Source: Xanthostigma xanthostigma
Taxonomy: Eukaryota > Arthropoda > Insecta > Raphidioptera > Raphidiidae
Direction: 5' to 3'
Assembly (NCBI GenBank): GCA_963575645.1
Contig: OY754476.1
Coordinates: forward strand, 6,510,001-6,574,000
DNA length: 64,000 nt
Shown: positions 9,811-22,237 of the stretch, piece after piece
How positions within the stretch are numbered: position 1 is the stretch's first letter
Layout: every line of letters begins with the position of its first letter
The notes under the pieces: model-generated
Database searches by the model: none
What the model saw: the letters and a program-made list of their open reading frames with translations, nothing else
Told to the model about the DNA's origin: nothing
Position numbers and translations under genes: made by a program

Positions 9811-12800
9811 GCGTACTTTTTTCTATAAGACACGTTACTATTAAGCATATCTAAAAAAATTATATATTTTGCCAAATATCGCAAAACGTTCATGTTTTCA
9901 TATGCGTTTTGCAAAAAAGCAACTTTTTAAGACACTAAGCGACTTTTGGACCGTTCTATACTAACCGAACTTATAGAAAATTTCAAGCTGAATCGAATCC
10001 GACAACCCACAACCTTGTATCACTTTTAGTTTCAGAGATATTAGCGTTTATTTATTTTATTTGAGAAAAATTTTAAAGCGCCGTAACTCTTAAACGACTA
10101 ATGATACAGATGTGGGAGTGGCCGGAATCGATTCAGCGCAACTTTTTACATAAGAATAACCTCAGTTGTAAGTCGTATGAGAACATTATGACAGTGATTT
10201 TTGTGTTTTTTTAAAATCGAAAAAAGTAAGAAGGGGGTACCCTTCTTACAAAATTGAAAAATTTTTGAAAAATAGATTCGTTTGATATTATGCATACTTA
10301 TAGAGAAAGTCATTCTGAATCGATTCCGACCACCCGCAGCCTTGTATCTCTTTTGGTTTCGGAGATATAGCCATTTTAAAGTGTTTAAATTTTTTTACAC
10401 TTTAAACCGTCATAGCGTCTAAACTAACAGAGATACGAATGTGCGCTTGGTCCCATTCGATTCAGCGTACTTTTTTCTATAAGACACGTTACTATTAAGC
10501 ATATCTAAAAAAATTATATATTTTGCCAAATATCGCAAAACGTTCATGTTTTCATATGCGTTTTGCAAAAAAGCAACTTTTTAAGACACTAAGCGACTTT
10601 TGGACCGTTCTATACTAACCGAACTTATAGAAAATTTCAAGCTGAATCGATTCCGACAATCCACAACCTTGTATCACTTTTAGTTTCAGAGATATTAGCG
10701 TTTATTTATTTTATTTGAGAAAAATTTTAAAGCGCCGTAACTCTTAAACGACTAATGATACAGATGTGGGAGTGGCCGGAATCGATTCAGCGCAACTTTT
10801 TACATAAGAATAACCTCAGTTGTAAGTCGTATGAGAACATTATGACAGTGATTTTTGTGTTTTTTTAAAATCGAAAAAAGTAAGAAGGGGGTACCCTTCT
10901 TACAAAATTGAAAAATTTTTGAAAAATAGATTCGTTTGATATTATGCATACTTATAGAGAAAGTCATTCTGAATCGATTCCGACCACCCGCAGCCTTGTA
11001 TCTCTTTTGGTTTCGGAGATATAGCCATTTTAAAGTGTTTAAATTTTTTTACACTTTAAACCGTCATAGCGTCTAAACTAACAGAGATACGAATGTGCGC
11101 TTGGTCCCATTCGATTCAGCGTACTTTTTTCTATAAGACACGTTACTATTAAGCATATCTAAAAAAATTATATATTTTGCCAAATATCGCAAAACGTTCA
11201 TGTTTTCATATGCGTTTTGCAAAAAAGCAACTTTTTAAGACACTAAGCGACTTTTGGACCGTTCTATACTAACCGAACTTATAGAAAATTTCAAGCTGAA
11301 TCGATTCCGACAATCCACAACCTTGTATCACTTTTAGTTTCAGAGATATTAGCGTTTATTTATTTTATTTGAGAAAAATTTTAAAGCGCCGTAACTCTTA
11401 AACGACTAATGATACAGATGTGGGAGTGGCCGGAATCGATTCAGCGCAACTTTTTACATAAGAATAACCTCAGTTGTAAGTCGTATGAGAACATTATGAC
11501 AGTGATTTTTGTGTTTTTTTAAAATCGAAAAAAGTAAGAAGGGGGTACCCTTCTTACAAAATTGAAAAATTTTTGAAAAATAGATTCGTTTGATATTATG
11601 CATACTTATAGAGAAAGTCATTCTGAATCGATTCCGACCACCCGCAGCCTTGTATCTCTTTTGGTTTCGGAGATATAGCCATTTTAAAGTGTTTAAATTT
11701 TTTTACACTTTAAACCGTCATAGCGTCTAAACTAACAGAGATACGAATGTGCGCTTGGTCCCATTCGATTCAGCGTACTTTTTTCTATAAGACACGTTAC
11801 TATTAAGCATATCTAAAAAAATTATATATTTTGCCAAATATCGCAAAACGTTCATGTTTTCATATGCGTTTTGCAAAAAAGCAACTTTTTAAGACACTAA
11901 GCGACTTTTGGACCGTTCTATACTAACCGAACTTATAGAAAATTTCAAGCTGAATCGATTCCGACAATCCACAACCTTGTATCACTTTTAGTTTCAGAGA
12001 TATTAGCGTTTATTTATTTTATTTGAGAAAAATTTTAAAGCGCCGTAACTCTTAAACGACTAATGATACAGATGTGGGAGTGGCCGGAATCGATTCAGCG
12101 CAACTTTTTACATAAGAATAACCTCAGTTGTAAGTCGTATGAGAACATTATGACAGTGATTTTTGTGTTTTTTTAAAATCGAAAAAAGTAAGAAGGGGGT
12201 ACCCTTCTTACAAAATTGAAAAATTTTTGAAAAATAGATTCGTTTGATATTATGCATACTTATAGAGAAAGTCATTCTGAATCGATTCCGACCACCCGCA
12301 GCCTTGTATCTCTTTTGGTTTCGGAGATATAGCCATTTTAAAGTGTTTAAATTTTTTTACACTTTAAACCGTCATAGCGTCTAAACTAACAGAGATACGA
12401 ATGTGCGCTTGGTCCCATTCGATTCAGCGTACTTTTTTCTATAAGACACGTTACTATTAAGCATATCTAAAAAAATTATATATTTTGCCAAATATCGCAA
12501 AACGTTCATGTTTTCATATGCGTTTTGCAAAAAAGCAACTTTTTAAGACACTAAGCGACTTTTGGACCGTTCTATACTAACCGAACTTATAGAAAATTTC
12601 AAGCTGAATCGATTCCGACAATCCACAACCTTGTATCACTTTTAGTTTCAGAGATATTAGCGTTTATTTATTTTATTTGAGAAAAATTTTAAAGCGCCGT
12701 AACTCTTAAACGACTAATGATACAGATGTGGGAGTGGCCGGAATCGATTCAGCGCAACTTTTTACATAAGAATAACCTCAGTTGTAAGTCGTATGAGAAC

Positions 12801-13080
12801 ATTATGACAGTGATTTTTGTGTTTTTTTAAAATCGAAAAAAGTAAGAAGGGGGTACCCTTCTTACAAAATTGAAAAATTTTTGAAAAATAGATTCGTTTG
12901 ATATTATGCATACTTATAGAGAAAGTCATTCTGAATCGATTCCGACCACCCGCAGCCTTGTATCTCTTTTGGTTTCGGAGATATAGCCATTTTAAAGTGT
13001 TTAAATTTTTTTACACTTTAAACCGTCATAGCGTCTAAACTAACAGAGATACGAATGTGCGCTTGGTCCCATTCGATTCA
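9811..13080. repeat. Copies 16-20, 5-mer higher-order unit
   Basis: Copy 16 has A187/C196, then four T187/T196 copies, the same pattern as copies 11-15. By eye the two blocks match at every tracked site. A direct alignment of the two 3,270-bp blocks would show whether they are identical. Confidence 0.82.
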
Positions 13081-15042
13081 GCGTACTTTTTTCTATAAGA
13101 CACGTTACTATTAAGCATATCTAAAAAAATTATATATTTTGCCAAATATCGCAAAACGTTCATGTTTTCATATGCGTTTTGCAAAAAAGCAACTTTTTAA
13201 GACACTAAGCGACTTTTGGACCGTTCTATACTAACCGAACTTATAGAAAATTTCAAGCTGAATCGAATCCGACAACCCACAACCTTGTATCACTTTTAGT
13301 TTCAGAGATATTAGCGTTTATTTATTTTATTTGAGAAAAATTTTAAAGCGCCGTAACTCTTAAACGACTAATGATACAGATGTGGGAGTGGCCGGAATCG
13401 ATTCAGCGCAACTTTTTACATAAGAATAACCTCAGTTGTAAGTCGTATGAGAACATTATGACAGTGATTTTTGTGTTTTTTTAAAATCGAAAAAAGTAAG
13501 AAGGGGGTACCCTTCTTACAAAATTGAAAAATTTTTGAAAAATAGATTCGTTTGATATTATGCATACTTATAGAGAAAGTCATTCTGAATCGATTCCGAC
13601 CACCCGCAGCCTTGTATCTCTTTTGGTTTCGGAGATATAGCCATTTTAAAGTGTTTAAATTTTTTTACACTTTAAACCGTCATAGCGTCTAAACTAACAG
13701 AGATACGAATGTGCGCTTGGTCCCATTCGATTCAGCGTACTTTTTTCTATAAGACACGTTACTATTAAGCATATCTAAAAAAATTATATATTTTGCCAAA
13801 TATCGCAAAACGTTCATGTTTTCATATGCGTTTTGCAAAAAAGCAACTTTTTAAGACACTAAGCGACTTTTGGACCGTTCTATACTAACCGAACTTATAG
13901 AAAATTTCAAGCTGAATCGATTCCGACAATCCACAACCTTGTATCACTTTTAGTTTCAGAGATATTAGCGTTTATTTATTTTATTTGAGAAAAATTTTAA
14001 AGCGCCGTAACTCTTAAACGACTAATGATACAGATGTGGGAGTGGCCGGAATCGATTCAGCGCAACTTTTTACATAAGAATAACCTCAGTTGTAAGTCGT
14101 ATGAGAACATTATGACAGTGATTTTTGTGTTTTTTTAAAATCGAAAAAAGTAAGAAGGGGGTACCCTTCTTACAAAATTGAAAAATTTTTGAAAAATAGA
14201 TTCGTTTGATATTATGCATACTTATAGAGAAAGTCATTCTGAATCGATTCCGACCACCCGCAGCCTTGTATCTCTTTTGGTTTCGGAGATATAGCCATTT
14301 TAAAGTGTTTAAATTTTTTTACACTTTAAACCGTCATAGCGTCTAAACTAACAGAGATACGAATGTGCGCTTGGTCCCATTCGATTCAGCGTACTTTTTT
14401 CTATAAGACACGTTACTATTAAGCATATCTAAAAAAATTATATATTTTGCCAAATATCGCAAAACGTTCATGTTTTCATATGCGTTTTGCAAAAAAGCAA
14501 CTTTTTAAGACACTAAGCGACTTTTGGACCGTTCTATACTAACCGAACTTATAGAAAATTTCAAGCTGAATCGATTCCGACAATCCACAACCTTGTATCA
14601 CTTTTAGTTTCAGAGATATTAGCGTTTATTTATTTTATTTGAGAAAAATTTTAAAGCGCCGTAACTCTTAAACGACTAATGATACAGATGTGGGAGTGGC
14701 CGGAATCGATTCAGCGCAACTTTTTACATAAGAATAACCTCAGTTGTAAGTCGTATGAGAACATTATGACAGTGATTTTTGTGTTTTTTTAAAATCGAAA
14801 AAAGTAAGAAGGGGGTACCCTTCTTACAAAATTGAAAAATTTTTGAAAAATAGATTCGTTTGATATTATGCATACTTATAGAGAAAGTCATTCTGAATCG
14901 ATTCCGACCACCCGCAGCCTTGTATCTCTTTTGGTTTCGGAGATATAGCCATTTTAAAGTGTTTAAATTTTTTTACACTTTAAACCGTCATAGCGTCTAA
15001 ACTAACAGAGATACGAATGTGCGCTTGGTCCCATTCGATTCA
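13081..15042. repeat. Copies 21-23, start of a third 5-mer unit
   Basis: Copy 21 has A187/C196, keeping the five-copy spacing from copies 6, 11 and 16. Copies 22 and 23 are consensus. The five-copy rhythm then breaks at the 3-mer step beginning with copy 24. Confidence 0.8.
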
Positions 15043-17658
15043 GCGTACTTTTTTCTATAAGACACGTTACTATTAAGCATATCTAAAAAAATTATATATT
15101 TTGCCAAATATCGCAAAACGTTCATGTTTTCATATGCGTTTTGCAAAAAAGCAACTTTTTAAGACACTAAGCGACTTTTGGACCGTTCTATACTAACCGA
15201 ACTTATAGAAAATTTCAAGCTGAATCGATTCCGACAATCCACAACCTTGTATCACTTTTAGTTTCAGAGATATTAGCGTTTATTTATTTTATTTGAGAAA
15301 AATTTTAAAGCGCCGTAACTCTTAAACGACTAATGATACAGATGTGGGAGTGGCCGGAATCGATTCAGCGCAACTTTTTACATAAGAATAACCTCAGTTG
15401 TAAGTCGTATGAGAACATTATGACAGTGATTTTTGTGTTTTTTTAAAATCGAAAAAATTAAGAAGGGGGTACCCTTCTTACAAAATTGAAAAATTTTTGA
15501 AAAATAGATTCGTTTGATATTATGCATACTTATAGAGAAAGTCATTCTGAATCGATTCCGACCACCCGCAGCCTTGTATCTCTTTTGGTTTCGGAGATAT
15601 AGCTATTTTAAAGTGTTTAAATTTTTTTACACTTTAAACCGTCATAGCGTCTAAACTAACAGAGATACGAATGTGCGCTTGGTCCCATTCGATTCAGCGT
15701 ACTTTTTTCTATAAGACACGTTACTATTAAGCATATCTAAAAAAATTATATATTTTGCCAAATATCGCAAAACGTTCATGTTTTCATATGCGTTTTGCAA
15801 AAAAGCAACTTTTTAAGACACTAAGCGACTTTTGGACCGTTCTATACTAACCGAACTTATAGAAAATTTCAAGCTGAATCGATTCCGACAATCCACAACC
15901 TTGTATCACTTTTAGTTTCAGAGATATTAGCGTTTATTTATTTTATTTGAGAAAAATTTTAAAGCGCCGTAACTCTTAAACGACTAATGATACAGATGTG
16001 GGAGTGGCCGGAATCGATTCAGCGCAACTTTTTACATAAGAATAACCTCAGTTGTAAGTCGTATGAGAACATTATGACAGTGATTTTTGTGTTTTTTTAA
16101 AATCGAAAAAAGTAAGAAGGGGGTACCCTTCTTACAAAATTGAAAAATTTTTGAAAAATAGATTCGTTTGATATTATGCATACTTATAGAGAAAGTCATT
16201 CTGAATCGATTCCGACCACCCGCAGCCTTGTATCTCTTTTGGTTTCGGAGATATAGCCATTTTAAAGTGTTTAAATTTTTTTACACTTTAAACCGTCATA
16301 GCGTCTAAACTAACAGAGATACGAATGTGCGCTTGGTCCCATTCGATTCAGCGTACTTTTTTCTATAAGACACGTTACTATTAAGCATATCTAAAAAAAT
16401 TATATATTTTGCCAAATATCGCAAAACGTTCATGTTTTCATATGCGTTTTGCAAAAAAGCAACTTTTTAAGACACTAAGCGACTTTTGGACCGTTCTATA
16501 CTAACCGAACTTATAGAAAATTTCAAGCTGAATCGATTCCGACAATCCACAACCTTGTATCACTTTTAGTTTCAGAGATATTAGCGTTTATTTATTTTAT
16601 TTGAGAAAAATTTTAAAGCGCCGTAACTCTTAAACGACTAATGATACAGATGTGGGAGTGGCCGGAATCGATTCAGCGCAACTTTTTACATAAGAATAAC
16701 CTCAGTTGTAAGTCGTATGAGAACATTATGACAGTGATTTTTGTGTTTTTTTAAAATCGAAAAAAGTAAGAAGGGGGTACCCTTCTTACAAAATTGAAAA
16801 ATTTTTGAAAAATAGATTCGTTTGATATTATGCATACTTATAGAGAAAGTCATTCTGAATCGATTCCGACCACCCGCAGCCTTGTATCTCTTTTGGTTTC
16901 GGAGATATAGCCATTTTAAAGTGTTTAAATTTTTTTACACTTTAAACCGTCATAGCGTCTAAACTAACAGAGATACGAATGTGCGCTTGGTCCCATTCGA
17001 TTCAGCGTACTTTTTTCTATAAGACACGTTACTATTAAGCATATCTAAAAAAATTATATATTTTGCCAAATATCGCAAAACGTTCATGTTTTCATATGCG
17101 TTTTGCAAAAAAGCAACTTTTTAAGACACTAAGCGACTTTTGGACCGTTCTATACTAACCGAACTTATAGAAAATTTCAAGCTGAATCGATTCCGACAAT
17201 CCACAACCTTGTATCACTTTTAGTTTCAGAGATATTAGCGTTTATTTATTTTATTTGAGAAAAATTTTAAAGCGCCGTAACTCTTAAACGACTAATGATA
17301 CAGATGTGGGAGTGGCCGGAATCGATTCAGCGCAACTTTTTACATAAGAATAACCTCAGTTGTAAGTCGTATGAGAACATTATGACAGTGATTTTTGTGT
17401 TTTTTTAAAATCGAAAAAATTAAGAAGGGGGTACCCTTCTTACAAAATTGAAAAATTTTTGAAAAATAGATTCGTTTGATATTATGCATACTTATAGAGA
17501 AAGTCATTCTGAATCGATTCCGACCACCCGCAGCCTTGTATCTCTTTTGGTTTCGGAGATATAGCTATTTTAAAGTGTTTAAATTTTTTTACACTTTAAA
17601 CCGTCATAGCGTCTAAACTAACAGAGATACGAATGTGCGCTTGGTCCCATTCGATTCA
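15043..17658. repeat. Copies 24-27, 3-copy duplication step
   Basis: Copies 24 and 27 share T416 and T562; T416 is found nowhere else. Copies 25 and 26 between them are consensus. This fits a tandem duplication of three monomers (1,962 bp) or conversion between copies 24 and 27. T416 removes the outermost base pair of the KpnI hairpin stem. Confidence 0.82.
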
Positions 17659-18312
17659 GCGTACTTTTTTCTATAAGACACGTTACTATTAAGCATATCT
17701 AAAAAAATTATATATTTTGCCAAATATCGCAAAACGTTCATGTTTTCATATGCGTTTTGCAAAAAAGCAACTTTTTAAGACACTAAGCGACTTTTGGACC
17801 GTTCTATACTAACCGAACTTATAGAAAATTTCAAGCTGAATCGAATCCGACAACCCACAACCTTGTATCACTTTTAGTTTCAGAGATATTAGCGTTTATT
17901 TATTTTATTTGAGAAAAATTTTAAAGCGCCGTAACTCTTAAACGACTAATGATACAGATGTGGGAGTGGCCGGAATCGATTCAGCGCAACTTTTTACATA
18001 AGAATAACCTCAGTTGTAAGTCGTATGAGAACATTATGACAGTGATTTTTGTGTTTTTTTAAAATCGAAAAAAGTAAGAAGGGGGTACCCTTCTTACAAA
18101 ATTGAAAAATTTTTGAAAAATAGATTCGTTTGATATTATGCATACTTATAGAGAAAGTCATTCTGAATCGATTCCGACCACCCGCAGCCTTGTATCTCTT
18201 TTGGTTTCGGAGATATAGCCATTTTAAAGTGTTTAAATTTTTTTACACTTTAAACCGTCATAGCGTCTAAACTAACAGAGATACGAATGTGCGCTTGGTC
18301 CCATTCGATTCA
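17659..18312. repeat. Copy 28, A187/C196 type
   Basis: A single A187/C196 monomer with A244. It sits between the 3-copy step (24-27) and the second kind of 5-mer order, which begins with copy 29. Confidence 0.82.
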
Positions 18313-21300
18313 GCGTACTTTTTTCTATAAGACACGTTACTATTAAGCATATCTAAAAAAATTATATATTTTGCCAAATATCGCAAAACGTTCATGTTTT
18401 CATATGCGTTTTGCAAAAAAGCAACTTTTTAAGACACTAAGCGACTTTTGGACCGTTCTATACTAACCGAACTTATAGAAAATTTCAAGCTGAATCGAAT
18501 CCGACAACCCACAACCTTGTATCACTTTTAGTTTCAGAGATATTAGCGTTTATTTATTTTATTTGAGAAAAATTTTAAAGCGCCGTAACTCTTAAACGAC
18601 TAATGATACAGATGTGGGAGTGGCCGGAATCGATTCAGCGCAACTTTTTACATAAGAATAACCTCAGTTGTAAGTCGTATGAGAACATTATGACAGTGAT
18701 TTTTGTGTTTTTTTAAAATCGAAAAAAGTAAGAAGGGGGTACCCTTCTTACAAAATTGAAAAATTTTTGAAAAATAGATTCGTTTGATATTATGCATACT
18801 TATAGAGAAAGTCATTCTGAATCGATTCCGACCACCCGCAGCCTTGTATCTCTTTTGGTTTCGGAGATATAGCCATTTTAAAGTGTTTAAATTTTTTTAC
18901 ACTTTAAACCGTCATAGCGTCTAAACTAACAGAGATACGAATGTGCGCTTGGTCCCATTCGATTCAGCGTACTTTTTTCTATAAGACACGTTACTATTAA
19001 GCATATCCAAAAAAAATTATATATTTTGCCAAATATCGCAAAACGTTCATGTTTTCATATGCGTTTTGCAAAAAAGCAACTTTTTAAGACACTAAGCGAC
19101 TTTTGGACCGTTCTATACTAACCAAACTTATAGAAAATTTCAAGCTGAATCGAATCCGACAACCCACAACCTTGTATCACTTTTAGTTTCAGAGATATTA
19201 GCGTTTATTTTTTTTATTTGAGAAAAATTTTAAAGCGCCGTAACTCTTAAACGACTAATGATACAGATGTGGGAGTGGCCGGAATCGATTCAGCGCAACT
19301 TTTTACATAAGAATAACCTCAGTTGTAAGTCGTATGAGAACATTATGACAGTGATTTTTGTGTTTTTTTAAAATCGAAAAAAGTAAGAAGGGGGTACCCT
19401 TCTTACAAAATTGAAAAATTTTTGAAAAATAGATTCGTTTGATATTATGCATACTTATAGAGAAAGTCATTCTGAATCGATTCCGACCACCCGCAGCCTT
19501 GTATCTCTTTTGGTTTCGGAGATATAGCCATTTTAAAGTGTTTAAATTTTTTTACACTTTAAACCGTCATAGCGTCTAAACTAACAGAGATACGAATGTG
19601 CGCTTGGTCCCATTCGATTCAGCGTACTTTTTTCTATAAGACACGTTACTATTAAGCATATCTAAAAAAATTATATATTTTGCCAAATATCGCAAAACGT
19701 TCATGTTTTCATATGCGTTTTGCAAAAAAGCAACTTTTTAAGACACTAAGCGACTTTTGGACCGTTCTATACTAACCGAACTTATAGAAAATTTCAAGCT
19801 GAATCGAATCCGACAACCCACAACCTTGTATCACTTTTAGTTTCAGAGATATTAGCGTTTATTTTTTTTATTTGAGAAAAATTTTAAAGCGCCGTAACTC
19901 TTAAACGACTAATGATACAGATGTGGGAGTGGCCGGAATCGATTCAGCGCAACTTTTTACATAAGAATAACCTCAGTTGTAAGTCGTATGAGAACATTAT
20001 GACAGTGATTTTTGTGTTTTTTTAAAATCGAAAAAAGTAAGAAGGGGGTACCCTTCTTACAAAATTGAAAAATTTTTGAAAAATAGATTCGTTTGATATT
20101 ATGCATACTTATAGAGAAAGTCATTCTGAATCGATTCCGACCACCCGCAGCCTTGTATCTCTTTTGGTTTCGGAGATATAGCCATTTTAAAGTGTTTAAA
20201 TTTTTTTACACTTTAAACCGTCATAGCGTCTAAACTAACAGAGATACGAATGTGCGCTTGGTCCCATTCGATTCAGCGTACTTTTTTCTATAAGACACGT
20301 TACTATTAAGCATATCTAAAAAAATTATATATTTTGCCAAATATCGCAAAACGTTCATGTTTTCATATGCGTTTTGCAAAAAAGCAACTTTTTAAGACAC
20401 TAAGCGACTTTTGGACCGTTATATACTAACCGAACTTATAGAAAATTTCAAGCTGAATCGATTCCGACAATCCACAACCTTGTATCACTTTTAGTTTCAG
20501 AGATATTAGCGTTTATTTATTTTATTTGAGAAAAATTTTAAAGCGCCGTAACTCTTAAACGACTAATGATACAGATGTGGGAGTGGCCGGAATCGATTCA
20601 GCGCAACTTTTTACATAAGAATAACCTCAGTTGTAAGTCGTATGAGAACATTATGACAGTGATTTTTGTGTTTTTTTAAAATCGAAAAAAGTAAGAAGGG
20701 GGTACCCTTCTTACAAAATTGAAAAATTTTTGAAAAATAGATTCGTTTGATATTATGCATACTTATAGAGAAAGTCATTCCGAATCGATTCCGACCACCC
20801 GCAGCCTTGTATCTCTTTTGGTTTCGGAGATATAGCTATTTTAAAGTGTTTAAATTTATTTACACTTTAAACCGTCATAGCGTCTAAACTAACAGAGATA
20901 CGAATGTGCGCTTGGTCCCATTCGATTCAGCGTACTTTTTTCTATAAGACACGTTACTATTAAGCATATCTAAAAAAATTATATATTTTGCCAAATATCG
21001 CAAAACGTTCATGTTTTCATATGCGTTTTGCAAAAAAGCAACTTTTTAAGACACTAAGCGACTTTTGGACCGTTCTATACTAACCGAACTTATAGAAAAT
21101 TTCAAGCTGAATCGAATCCGACAACCCACAACCTTGTATCACTTTTAGTTTCAGAGATATTAGCGTTTATTTTTTTTATTTGAGAAAAATTTTAAAGCGC
21201 CGTAACTCTTAAACGACTAATGATACAGATGTGGGAGTGGCCGGAATCGATTCAGCGCAACTTTTTACATAAGAATAACCTCAGTTGTAAGTCGTATGAG

Positions 21301-21583
21301 AACATTATGACAGTGATTTTTGTGTTTTTTTAAAATCGAAAAAAGTAAGAAGGGGGTACCCTTCTTACAAAATTGAAAAATTTTTGAAAAATAGATTCGT
21401 TTGATATTATGCATACTTATAGAGAAAGTCATTCTGAATCGATTCCGACCACCCGCAGCCTTGTATCTCTTTTGGTTTCGGAGATATAGCCATTTTAAAG
21501 TGTTTAAATTTTTTTACACTTTAAACCGTCATAGCGTCTAAACTAACAGAGATACGAATGTGCGCTTGGTCCCATTCGATTCA
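18313..21583. repeat. Copies 29-33, second type of 5-mer higher-order unit
   Basis: The order is: A187/C196 with A244 (copy 29); the same pair with T244 (30 and 31); the A146/C506/T562/A583 type (32); A187/C196/T244 (33). Copies 53-57 and 58-62 have exactly this order. Copy 30 holds private changes: an extra A in the run at 19009-19016, C at 19008, and A at 19124. This unit is therefore 3,271 bp. Confidence 0.85.
18967..19621. repeat. Copy 30, the only 655-bp monomer
   Basis: The normal ATCT followed by seven A becomes ATCC followed by eight A near 19006-19016, adding one base. ACCGAAC becomes ACCAAAC (A at 19124). These changes are in no other copy, including copy 59, its counterpart in the downstream duplicate. 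They probably arose after that duplication, or were lost from other copies by homogenisation. An error in the sequence run length is also possible. Confidence 0.85.
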
Positions 21584-22237
21584 GCGTACTTTTTTCTATA
21601 AGACACGTTACTATTAAGCATATCTAAAAAAATTATATATTTTGCCAAATATCGCAAAACGTTCATGTTTTCATATGCGTTTTGCAAAAAAGCAACTTTT
21701 TAAGACACTAAGCGACTTTTGGACCGTTCTATACTAACCGAACTTATAGAAAATTTCAAGCTGAATCGAATCCGACAACCCACAACCTTGTATCACTTTT
21801 AGTTTCAGAGATATTAGCGTTTATTTATTTTATTTGAGAAAAATTTTAAAGCGCCGTAACTCTTAAACGACTAATGATACAGATGTGGGAGTGGCCGGAA
21901 TCGATTCAGCGCAACTTTTTACATAAGAATAACCTCAGTTGTAAGTCGTATGAGAACAATATGACAGTGATTTTTGTGTTTTTTTAAAATCGAAAAAAGT
22001 AAGAAGGGGGTACCCTTCTTACAAAATTGAAAAATTTTTGAAAAATAGATTCGTTTGATATTATGCATACTTATAGAGAAAGTCATTCTGAATCGATTCC
22101 GACCACCCGCAGCCTTGTATCTCTTTTGGGTTCGGAGATATAGCCATTTTAAAGTGTTTAAATTTTTTTACACTTTAAACCGTCATAGCGTCTAAACTAA
22201 CAGAGATACGAATGTGCGCTTGGTCCCATTCGATTCA
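21584..22237. repeat. Copy 34, A376/G547 type
   Basis: This A187/C196 monomer (A244) also has A376 (GAACAATATG) and G547 (TTTTGGGTTCGG). The same four-site combination appears in copy 63. Copy 69 has only A376/G547 on a T187/T196 left part. Confidence 0.85.
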
